From Polyporus tsugae (taxonomy: Eukaryota; Basidiomycota; Agaricomycetes; Polyporales; Polyporaceae), in assembly GCA_024305745.1 (NCBI GenBank), contig JAHRBS010000010.1, positions 2,859,501 to 2,923,500 on the forward strand: a stretch of 64,000 nucleotides of DNA. The letters are read 5' to 3'. This document shows, piece by piece, positions 1-10,531 of this stretch. Each line of letters begins with the position of its first letter. Positions within the stretch are counted from its first letter, which is position 1. The translations under genes were made by a program, and so were the position numbers. The notes beneath the pieces were generated by a model. It was given only the letters and a program-made list of their open reading frames with translations. It had not been told where the DNA came from and did no database searches.

Positions 1-3000
1 CGTAGGTCGTACATCGCCTCGCTTGCGAGGATTTATTAAAGTCGTTGACGAATTCTTGACGCTTGGGTGCGGGGGTATTGCTGCCGGGCACTGAGTGTAT
101 GCGACACCACGGACGCATATATGCCACTCACCCGTCTAGTCTATGGTATGTATACGATTTTTTCTTGCAATAGGCTTCTATGATGTTGAGTGTGGACGTG
201 TAGTGCGATACTACGATACATTTCTCTTCCGTGTGCTGCAAGTGATGCGTCAAACTTGTATTGTGAAGGAAGGAAAGGATTCGGCAGACCTTGTGGAGTG
301 CGCGAAGTAAAGTAGCAAGTGCCGAAAGCTTGCCTAAAACCGCTATCAAACGAGTGTACATAACACACATGGAGACATCCTTACCACTCAAGGACACGTC
401 CTCCACCTGAGCTCTCTCGGGCAGAAGTTGGAGTGCTTCCTCAATGGCATTCTGTTTCACAACGTTGCCTCCCTGTTGGGCCTTGAGTTTCGCTTGATCC
501 GCAGTGGCCTTCAGTAAGATAGGGCTGTTGCTGATCTTTGTGAGCACATTGATGAGAGCAAGCGACTCCGCGGTGGAGTTCCTGACAAGACTGTCGAGCT
601 TGTCATTGGACAGAAACCTCTCGAAGATCGACAGCTGCAACTTCGTGGGTGTAATGAAAACGACGTATTCATCTGGATGATAGCAAAATATGAATAAGCA
701 CCAAATGGAAGCGATGGGAAAAGGACAGTGACGGACGTTTCGGTGGTAGATACTTCCTCAACATGGTTGCTTCCCTCCGTAGGACGAAGCTCTTTGCAAT
801 AGTCGAGAGCTGAAGTTATCGAGACGTGAGACAGTAAGCAAGTGACTTTACTTTAACCCATACCTGAGCCGATCGTGCTTCACCCAACTCAGCCTCTTTC
901 CCGCTGCAACCTGGGGCACGACTCTTCAAGATAGGCGTCTCGTAAACTCGCTTGAAAGTGCTGTAGTCGTCTGATAATAGCATGTAAGATTGCGCAACAT
1001 CGAGAGCACCCGTCGACGCGCACCGAGAAGACCCGGGTTGCAGAAATCGGCCTGCGACGATGTGAGTATCCGATATGTCATGCGGGTGAGGATGAAAGCT
1101 ACCATTGCGTGGAACTCGCTGAGCTCATTCTGAATGGGAGTACCTGACAAGATGACTCGGCGCGGCGTCTTCAGAGCCTCGAACATGGTAGAGGTTTTGT
1201 TATTGGCCGACTTGAGCCGGTGACCTTCCAGTAAAGGTAAATCAAGTGTTCGTAATGTGATATGTATGCAGTCCTACCTTCGTCGCAGATAATCAGGCCA
1301 ATAGGCGGCCTACAGCAATAGCTCGTAAATTTCTCAATACACCACGAAGGATGTTACTTACTGGCAGTATGCTAGGTCGGAGCTACATGATGAACTAATT
1401 AGCTAGTATTCACTATGGCATAGACATGCTTCAGCACGCACATCACTGTCCGTAGCCGTTCATAGCCTATAATTAACACTTGGTGTATTTTCCTGGAAGT
1501 CCCTTAGAAATCGAATGGCACAGGTGGATCTCAAGTACGCACGAATTGAGGAATTGCTTGATGGTGTTCTTATTCTTGTCCCCTACGAAAATACCGACGC
1601 GATCCCTCCCAAGCCTGAATATGTTCCTTTAGCACGCTATCACGACATACTGAACCGACGACAGGCATACCACTTGTGAAATTCGCTCTTCCAGTTCTAC
1701 AGCAGACTGTCATCTCCGTTATCAAGGACTAAGATGCACAACAGCTTACGTTGGTCAACGAAACAGGACAGACAATGAGGACTTTGCCAACTACGGAGCC
1801 AGCTCCGGCATAGGGATTTTGCTCTGTGGACGGAGTTTAGGTTCACGAAGGCCTAGTTGGCAATTTACTGCAACTTACTCAGCAAAGTCCAGACAAGCGT
1901 GATTGTCTTCGAACGGTGCAGCGTGAGCATCAACGCACGAGTGTTTAGTTTATTCACCCACTTGCAAAGTCTTGCCCATACCCCTGCAGAATGATTAGTT
2001 CGGAGACGTATGAGGCAATATGGCGAACGTACATCTCATCGGCCAGAATACATCCCTGACCCTCATGCTTCCGGAGACCCATGACGCACTCATAGAGGAA
2101 TTGAATACCTAAATGGACAGCTCAGAATAATGTCTTACACACAAGGGCGACGATACACTTGCCTTCCTTCTGATGTGGTCGAAGGTGTCGTGCAAGAACG
2201 GGGTCAACGACAACGGGAACCACAGGCAAGTTCCTAAAGGAGAGTGCAGTCGAAAATGAACCCGGTTGACAATATGCATCAGAGAGGGCACCGACTTCTT
2301 GTTAAACTTGGCTTGATGTTCCTTGCTCGGTGCCTTCATCACGACAGCGTCGGGGGCATCTGGGTCGTGTCTGCAATCCGGTGAGCCAGACAGCGCCACC
2401 GAGAGAAAGAAAGACGCATACAATGGACCCTTGGGTTTTGGCTTCGTAGTTGTGCCGTAGAAGGACGAAGGCGGGATGAACTTCTTCGCTGATGCGGGAG
2501 AGTTGATGGACGGGCTAGAACTTGTGCCTTGTTGAGGGGCTTTGTGGGCATCCAGAAGGAAAGAGGTCCGAGGTTGGGAAGTAGGAGGACTACTGAACTC
2601 CGGGTCAACGGGTGGTTCTATGGAGGTCCCCACGATGGCTGGTAGTTCTGAGCGAGAGATCTCGCTATCGAGTTCAACTTCACGATTGCCAATGAAAGTC
2701 CGATAGCTGTCATACAACGGCAATCCATCCCACTTCTTGGTTCCCATGCTGTTCGGAAGGCTACTCAGTATCGTCTCCGAGGATGGCCATATGCACTTAC
2801 ACCAAGCCAGAGTCGGAAAGCAATGTCAACTTCTCCCCTTCGTGCGTAACAAAGCCGTCGCCATCCCAAGTCTTGTGCTTCTTCTGCTGGGGCTTACGCC
2901 TATGTACGCGCGATCAGAGGGACAGCAATAGCCATACCTTGGATGCTTACCAATTTGCGGTCCAATACGAATCACGAGCAGCGGACTTCTGTGCCGACTT

Positions 3001-3678
3001 TGAGGAGTTCGCGAGGCTTACTGGTTCCAGATCAACTCCACGCTTCTCTTTCTCCGCCACAGAGGGCACGATGTATGCGGGGTTCTTTCCGCCATTCAAG
3101 ATCTTCGGTTTGAGGGGAATAAACTGCTTCGCGGCGCTAGGTCGAGATAGCGACGTGGAGGTGTCAGATATACCTCCCCGTCCAAAGCACCGCCCAGACA
3201 GGAAATCTTGTCTTGACAACTGGTGGTCTATCTCGATCTCCTTGCTTCCCAACGTAAACTCGACGCCCTCCGCGAGTTTGTGCGCTCCTTCGATGCCATA
3301 AGGCTTCCCACTCGCAAGCCTGATGTGAAATATGATCTGCTGGGTCGTTCAAGGTCGAGGGGAAGACTTACTGCCGGTTATCAGAGTCATAAAGCGTACA
3401 CTTGTGTCCGCTGACCACAAGCACTGCGTCTCCGTCCCAAGTCTTGTGCTTCTTGTACTGTGGGTTACGCCTTCATTGAAGAACTTAGATTGTTAGGAGG
3501 ACGGTCGGCAAAACGTGGACACTCACCACTGAACCATCCAGTAATGGTCACCTTCCGTCACCGAAACACCAGAATCATCCACGACTGCGGTTCGTTTGCG
3601 GTTCGCATAGTTGGGGTCATGCTGGTCGGGCTTGCGCTTATTGGAGCTAGAGGCTGTTATGCTCTGAAAGGCGGGCAT
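1..3678 (-). CDS. RDH54: Rdh54/RAD54B-type SNF2 DNA translocase, 3' end missing
   Basis: Swi2/Snf2 ATPase of the Rad54 group, which moves on duplex DNA and remodels Rad51 filaments in homologous recombination (family knowledge). The start at 3678 gives a short basic head (MPAFQSITASSSNKRKPDQ). Two copies of a W-x-KP-x-KKHKTWDGD block follow (about 3430-3470 and 2850-2900), each continued by a G-S/T-K-E-hydrophobic/SGRCF-type stretch, as in DUF2439 domains. Then come the linker that precedes the RAD54B motor (KAPSKEHQAKFNKKSVP), Walker A (DEMGMGKTLQ, about 2010-2050, interrupted by an intron), DEGH box (about 1240-1310, also split by an intron), SGTPIQNELSEF (about 1130-1155), and the helicase C region with YTYHRLDG and QEFVNDFNKSSQ up to the window edge. 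The last motifs (V and VI) lie outside the window. Many introns; several junctions were not fixed exactly. Head-to-tail with the next gene, which ends 275 bases upstream. Confidence 0.9.
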
Positions 3679-3953
3679 GGATAGGGATGCAGGTAGGACG
3701 CAGAAGGAGATGGCTAAAGGGAGCCGCGTCCCCAGTCGACTCGGATGCGTCGCGACGCGCTTGTAGCACACGTGACCGCGTCTCAGTAACAACTTCCGAG
3801 TCCCAACCACACCTCTCTCGCCTTTATGCAGGCTCTAAGACTGGAACGCATACGAAAACATGATTATATGATACCCATAAGTACAAAATTCCAATCCGTA
3901 TCCGTTAACGTCAGAAAAGACCAGAAGATTATGCGTCAAGACCATCAAGCAAC

Positions 3954-6900
3954 TCATGCAAAAGGATATTTTGACCTGTCCAGCTTCGACACCGACGTCG
4001 GCGTTCGCACGGGGCTGCCCGCAGAAGGCAGTGGGGCCATGGGTGGTGCCGGGAACTCGGCCAACGTCGACATGCTGAGATTCAGCGATCCGCCGGAGCT
4101 CGGGAACCCTGGAGGAAGGGGGGGGAAAAGAAGTCAGTTTGTGAGGCTCATGCCAAGATAGCAAGCTCACCGTTAGTATTGTCAAACACCTTGACCCGCT
4201 CCGAAATCAGTATGCTGCTCCTCGGCCCGCGTGGCGCGGCGCGGATCGGCATGGTCTTCGACCTGCTCAGATCCACCATTCCGCTGGTCAAGAGCGAGGT
4301 TGAGGTTGGCGACGGTGTCCGCCAGCCCCTCTGTCCCTCGTCAGGCGGTGACGGGAGCTGAGGAGAACGGGTCTTGACGGGAGACGTCTGCTCACGTATG
4401 GCGCTCATCGTGGCCTGCCTACGCGGGGGTGACGGAGGGTGGATGGCCTTCGCTGGAGACGCCTGGGGCGGAGGAGGGAGCGGCCCGAACGTAGACATGG
4501 GTCTGGGGAGACCGGACGGCGAGAAACGTCGGTTGACAGCCGGATGCGCAGGGAGACCGAGACTCGATGAACGGTTGACAGAGCGCCGTGCGGCCTGGTC
4601 AGAGGGCAACTCAGACGAGAGCGGCTGGATTATGGGTACAGGACGAGCGCTCGATGGTTGGGATGCTACGGGAGGCGCTGCCGGAGGCGTATTCACAGTA
4701 CCTGAGCGCGAACGCGAACGAACGAGCGTCGGGGCTGCTGGAGGTTGAGGTGGCTGGGCTGTGGCTGGAGCGGACACCGGGGTGGTCACCATCTCGAACA
4801 GTACTGGAGAGAGGGGATCTGCATCCGACGCGACAGGACTCGGTTCAATGGCGAGTATCCCAGGAACGTTCATGTGGTCGTGCTGGTGGTCTTCGTCACG
4901 GAGTTCCATTTCAGCAGGGCGCAACCGTGGTAGGGGCGGCATGGGTGGAGGGGGAACAGCGGGAGGAGGGCGCGCTGGGGAAAGCGATCTGCGAATAGGC
5001 GACGCAGATCTAGCAGACGGCGAATTCGGCCTCGGCACGGGAGAAACTGCTCTGGATCCCGCAACAGATTTCAGAATGGAGACAGGTGACACAGCTCTGG
5101 CAGGCGGAGGTCCCAGAGGAGGAGGAAGTGCACGTCCTGGCGATACAGCGGGAATTTGACCTGGCACTGGCATAGGAACAGGGATAGATGCCTGGGCTGC
5201 AGCTATGACCTGCGCACGCAGCTCCATGTGAGTGTACTTGGGCTTCCTCCGCGAAGGTACGGGCGTCGGTGTAGACTTGGCCGCTGCAAGCACCTGCGCA
5301 CGAACCTCCATGTGCGTGTATGTCGATTTCCTCCTTTGGACGTTCGCGCCCGGGGTAGTGACCTCAACCCACGAGCCAGGGTAGATATCTATGCAGGGAT
5401 AAATAGCCGGGTCTACCATGGACAGTTAGTTTTGGCTGCAAAAGACTGCAGACTATGTACTCACAGATAACCAAGTAAGGGTACTGGGATACCGAGGGCT
5501 CCTGCCCACCCAGCGTTACCTCAATGGCCGATAGGTCCTCCGACGAAGCAGCTGGATAGATTGCGAAGTGCGGGTACACCGGTGGGTCTGAAAAGAGTGG
5601 AGAGATTGTAAGGAGCTGTAGCTAGCCCGCAGACGTAGACGTACAAGGACAGACGTTCGGATACGCTGTTGGAAGCTCCACATGAAGACCCGAAATATCC
5701 TCAGCAGAAGTGAGAGGATCGGAGGCAACCGCGGGGTAGATGGCCACCAGACTGTACGGGTATACCGCAGGGTCTACGTCACATTTTGAGACTCTAAGAA
5801 AAGCAAGGTGAAGAAAGCAACAGTTACTCACAGATGTCGAAGACTGGGTACTCAGCGGCCAGCTTGACCACGACCCCAGGGTTCTCCTTGCTGACAGGGC
5901 TCTCTCGAACGGCGGGGTAGATTTCATACACACTCCACGGGTACGCGGCCGGGTCTGCGTCACAAAGTCAGTTCCACTGATTGAAGCATGGGAGGAAATA
6001 ACATCTCGCACAGATGTTGAAGGTCGGGTAACCGATGCCCGAACCAACTACGACCTCTCGCGTCACCTTGGAAGCCTTGTCAATGCCAACTGAGGGATCT
6101 GACGAACTATGAGTGTGCAACCCGCGTCACAAATATGTAGACGCTCACAGATGTCCAAGACCGGGTACTGCTGCTCCACACCAACCAAAACCGCAGCCGA
6201 GCGAACTAGGGTTACTCCCCCGGCGACGACCGAAGGATAGAGCTCCTCAAGACTGTAGGGGTACACAGCGGAATCTAAAACAAGTAAAGGGTTAGGCTGA
6301 CCAATATATTGGGTTCAAAAACACTTACAGATCTCGAACGTTGGATACGCGGCTTGCAAATGAATTTCAATGCCAGGGAGAGAGGTGCTCGCAGCAGTAG
6401 GGGCCTCGACTTGCGGGTAAATCTCATACACAGACCACGGGTAGCCGACAGAAGGATCTGTACGTCGAATCAGCCCCACTGTGCGCAGAAGAGGTAGACG
6501 TTGAGCGCACATATGTTAAAATCCGGGTAGCCAGAAGACAGGGGCAGAAAAATAGGGAGAACAGGGACCGAGCGTTCGTGTGGAGCATTGTTAGTGACGG
6601 GCCTGTTGGATACCGCAGGATAAATGGTCAAGTACGGATAGACGGCAGGAACTATCAAACGATGGTGAGATTGAAGCCGAGGGTAAACCAATTCGACAGC
6701 TTACAGATTTCTATGGCAGGATACGAGGCCAATAAACGAGTCGACGCTTCCTCAGTCCTAGAGCTTTCTATAACGAGGGCAGTCGGATAGATGTTGAACG
6801 ACGGGTAAACAGCTGGGTCTGAAATCCCTAATTCAGCATTTCTTCGAGTGTAGAAACCACTGACAACTTACAAAGATCGAACATTGGATAAGCCGCACGA

Positions 6901-8933
6901 GAGCTGACTGCCGCAGTGCCCAGCTTGCGATCGTCCAAAGTGAGAAGAGCCGGGTAGATGTCGAACGTGGGGTAGACCGCCGGGTAAATGTCCAGAGTGG
7001 GATAACCGAGCACTATTGTGGGTGTCTCGTCCTCAGGAGTACGCTCGGCCTTCTTCGCCGCCGGGAAGGAAAAACGAGCCATTCGGTCTGTCTGCTCGAG
7101 TTCTCCTGGTTGCCCAACGGAGGCGTCGAAGTAGGGAACCGCGAGAGGATAGATGCTTGCGTCAAAATAGGGTACGCTGAACGCAGAGTGGGACTCCGTA
7201 CCCCTCCGGAATCGTGGGGAACTCGGGACACTGGATGCAACACGGTAACCAAGATCAGGGGATGGAGCGCGAGACAGCACGATCGGCGATGGAGGGTAGG
7301 ACAGCGGTGCACCCCACGATGTAGCAGTCGTGGGAGTAACGGGTTGGCTGGACAGGAACCGCGCACCAATGTCGATCGAAGGCGCGTAAGACGAGGCGAT
7401 GGGTGATGGGGGGTACTCAAGCGGAGCACCCCAGCTAGTTGCCGTGGTCGGGGTAGGCGGAACGTCCTCCATCATGCGCCATGCGAGGTCGGGAGACGGA
7501 AGACGAGACATGTAAGACGTGGGTGAGAACGGCAGGAAATCATCGTCGGGGCCGAAGGAAGTGCAGACGGAAGGCGTAAGGCACACCGAACCCTCGCCCC
7601 TTCTATCCATGTGAACAGAGTGCGTGTACTCCAACGAATAGACGGACTCCACATCATAGTCCGGGGGCCCTACGGAAGAGACAGACCAGGTGTAATCGTC
7701 TAGGTTGAGCTCGAACTCAGAGGCACTCGCGGTGGGAAGGTCCTGGATGTTGTTGGGCATATTCACAGGATCCAGACTCGTCTGGCCAGTCGCTGCCATT
7801 GGGCTCCGCACCGCTGCAGACGCGCTCATGCGCCAGGATTCGACGCGGCTGTCAATCGCGTTTTTCGCTGTGAGGGGCTCATCCTGTTGAACGATGGGGG
7901 ACAACGCTTGGAGTGCAACTTGGCTTCCAGACTGGCTCGGCGGAGACTCCTCCCTCGGCACCAACCTCGAGCCGGACCGGACGGTCGTGGAATCGAAGCG
8001 ATCCAAGAGAGACAACTTCTTGATGTTGCGGCCCTTTGCGGTTGTCTGCTGGCCCATGGATATTGCGTCAGCCTGATCGTCGAGAAGCTCGTTGAAGGAG
8101 GTTTGACTATCATGCCTCCAGTGCGAGACGGACTGCGCACGCGAGGGCGTGACAGATTGCGGGACATCGACGAAGTCGCGACGAGACGAGGCGAGCCAGG
8201 AGTCGTACCAACGTGCTCTGGGCAAGTCAATGTCGAACTCTATTTGACCGCTGATGGGCAGCTGCTGAATTGGCAGTGACGGCGAGCGGGCGTCGAACAG
8301 ATGGCTCCAAAGCATGGGCCATGAGTCGTCCGATACTCGGGGGGTCAGCGAGATGCCGCCATAGGTTGTATGCAGGTAAACACACAACCCGGAAATGCTT
8401 GGAAAGCTGAATTCACGGGCGATGGCACCAAGCTGGCTTGATAACTAAACACAAGAGTGGGTAAGTTGTTTGGTAACACGGGGAAGAGTGCTTACGGTGG
8501 GATAGAGCGGCAAGAGCAAGCCATTCGACAGGCGATGGGAAGGGCCGGACGAGAGGGTATGCCCGAGATGACCATGTTCCGTAGCGAACGAGGGAGGGGG
8601 AATCACGACCACCAACCACTTGAGACCTCTTTGCACGACCCGGTCTCTTGCCTCTCGGAGACCGGAGTGGACATAAGTCACTGAAGACTTCTTCCTGTGG
8701 AGGGTCCCGTAAGGCGATGCATGGGTAGAGTCGAGCGCTGGCGGCAATTGAGGAGGCAAGGGCTCCATCTCGAGTCCAGTCACGTTGAGAGTAGGGGGGG
8801 CCTGGTTCGAAGGCGTCTCGTAGTCTGTGTCCGGGGGGGTGAGGGGGTGCGCTGGACGGGGCATGTCATATAAGTACGGCTTGTGGCCTTGGTGCCCTGT
8901 CTGGGAGGGCATGGGCGCGGTGAGATGGGACAT
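3954..8933 (-). CDS. Large Pro/Ser-rich protein with YP-repeat exon array, function unknown
   Basis: I do not recognise a function. Twelve exons fit by frame and splice sites: 8933-8496, 8444-6872, 6818-6705, 6651-6511, 6457-6329, 6274-6149, 6098-6012, 5954-5832, 5773-5645, 5587-5465, 5412-4171, 4108-3954. The N-terminal part holds a compact, folded-looking block across the first junction (LYPTLSSQLGAIAREFSFP, then YGGISLTPRVSDDSWPMLW). After it come Ser/Pro-rich disorder, two copies of a TPTTATSWGAP repeat, then the array of YP-rich repeats, and a long Pro/Ser/Arg-rich tail with two copies of YTHME[VL]RAQV and a terminal KLDRSKYPFA. The reading frame is also open upstream to 9134 (67 more codons from another ATG), so the true start could be 9134. 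I favour 8933 because the upstream part is compositionally unlike the rest. Similar large Pro/Ser-rich basidiomycete proteins are, from memory and unchecked, labelled hypothetical or proteophosphoglycan-like. Confidence 0.75.
5465..6872 (-). repeat. Tandem array of eight symmetric (phase 1-1) YP-repeat exons
   Basis: Exon lengths are 114, 141, 129, 126, 87, 123, 129 and 123 bases, all multiples of three. Each donor follows a single T and each acceptor is followed by AC, AT or TT, so every junction rebuilds one Tyr (once Phe) codon. The deduced unit is Y-P-A-V-Y-P-x3-4-I-Y-P-A, a variable spacer, then Y-P-x-F-x-I and the split Tyr. The preceding exon (to 6872) ends with, and the following exon (from 5412) begins with, the same unit. 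The separating introns are 50-60 bases long. Any subset of the eight exons could be skipped without a frameshift. Confidence 0.85.
7225..7510 (-). repeat. Protein-level direct repeats (TPTTATSWGAP unit)
   Basis: Inside the YP-repeat gene, the unit x-PS-x-D-x3-R followed by PTTATSWGAPL and YPPSPI occurs twice almost intact. A third, partial copy (APSPDLGYRV) follows. Period is about 44 residues. It is Pro/Ser/Thr-rich and probably disordered. Confidence 0.7.
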
Positions 8934-10531
8934 TAGCCCAGACTGTGAGAGTGGGCGTGGGTGGACAAGGGAAGGGAGAAGGCTGTGAAACCGCTGTCTT
9001 GCAGCTGGAAAGTGTGCGGCAGAAAGACCACGGAACCTTGGAGGCTTGTGCAGCGAAGGGGGAGGTCTCGAGGGAGGGAACGAAAGAGATGCCAGGCAGG
9101 ACTGTGAGCCGGTAGTGGACGTATAAGACGGCAAGCTCGGTGATTGGAATCACAGCATCAGACAAGGAATTGGGAATCCTGGACGACCGTGGCAATCCCG
9201 ACAGCCTTGGAGGATCTAACAGAGAAAGAGAGCCTGCCTTCTGCTAAACCTCCTGGACCAGCCGAGGACGAGCGAGGACGGAGGAAAGACGAGGAAGCAT
9301 ACTAGCCTCCAGGGTTTGGCTTTAGACCGTATGGCCACTGGCCAGGCCTGCGAGTCCGAACTAACCGGTGGCCATGGTAATTCCTCCCCTCCTCCCCGTC
9401 AGGCGCCCGGCAACACCCGCTGACCAATCAAAGGGCTTGTCCAGATATCATCATACAGTAATAGAGTGGGACGTGGGGGCGTTTAGGCCACATGGAGTCC
9501 ACATGGTGCCGCGTGGCTGCCATGTGCGCTGCCCAGGGAGGACCCGAAGCGCGCAGCGCGAGCTCGAAGCGGTCTGGCATGACAGGCAAACCACCTTCAA
9601 TTTCCCCCAGAGGAGATGGGCAAGAAATGGCGAGGAGACATTAAACATATAATATCCTTTGTTTTGTTGGCACTTAGGCCTGAAACAGCCGATATTATAC
9701 GTACCGCACCCATTTCCCGCCTATATCCTCCCCAAGGACAAAGGAGGCTTGCCCGGCACCGTGCCGCCGCATGGTCACTGGCCTGAAGCAGGAATGTCAC
9801 TCACGGGTTTTTTTACCAGGCTTCCAGTGCACCTCGGGACTGCGTGTCCTAGAGGCTAGCCCCCTCATTGCGCATACCAGGAGATTTTGGGAGTGAGATC
9901 CCCTCAGGGAATTGGCATTATTACCCGCTCTCAGGCTTATCTTTATAAAGACTACATCCATCGCTCCCCCAAACATTAGTGTGTAATGGGCACTGAACGG
10001 GCTCAGCTGATCCACACCGGGTGCAACAGGCAAATAGTTGGTGCCACCAGTGTGCGTAGATATTACACTGGCTCACTGGGTGTGCGTTGGGCGCAGCTGG
10101 ACATGTGTGTGCAATGGGTAGCCTCTCGAGGACCACCATGACCCCGGGTGTAGTTCAGGTTTACCAGTGCACATTAATGAGTGTACGGGGCGGAAGGAGC
10201 TCAAAGCAGCCATTTGAACTGTTTGGATTCAACTGTATATTGAATTCCGGCTCGCCGTGGGCTGCGGAGCCCAAGGCAAAGCATGGTAAACCCATCAATA
10301 ACAGCTGAGGGTAATAAGGACATAAAGGCGGGTTGTTTTACTCTTGAGTTTTTCACGCTGAGCCGAAGGCGAAGCAATTTACCGTGGCAAAGCCACGGGT
10401 CAAAACACACTAGTGGACATAACTAACCCCGGACACGTGCTTATTCGATCATGATTTCGCTGCAGCCACTCGCCCAAGCCCTGCAAGGCTCCACTAGCAC
10501 TTTCAGCCACTCGTCCTCATCGTCCCCCACA
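8934..10531. other. Divergent intergenic region, 1.6 kb, no gene seen
   Basis: It separates the starts of the YP-repeat gene and CSN4. No frame has family resemblance. The part nearest the YP gene (8934-9134) is open in that gene's frame and may be leader or extra coding sequence. The part from about 9650 to 10440 is less GC-rich and contains short GC hairpins. No TATA box or transposon end could be assigned. Confidence 0.5.
10259..10398. repeat. Two short GC hairpins in noncoding DNA
   Basis: 10382-10398 is a perfect 7-base stem CCGTGGC / GCCACGG with an AAA loop. 10259-10272 is a 5-base stem GGGCT / AGCCC with a GCGG loop. They could be remnants of a small palindromic repeat family; one window cannot show copy number. 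Confidence 0.4.

Noticed and set aside
9368..9652. Plus-strand open frame of about 94 codons in the divergent region
   Set aside because: No conserved motif, no splice structure, and composition unlike neighbouring coding DNA.
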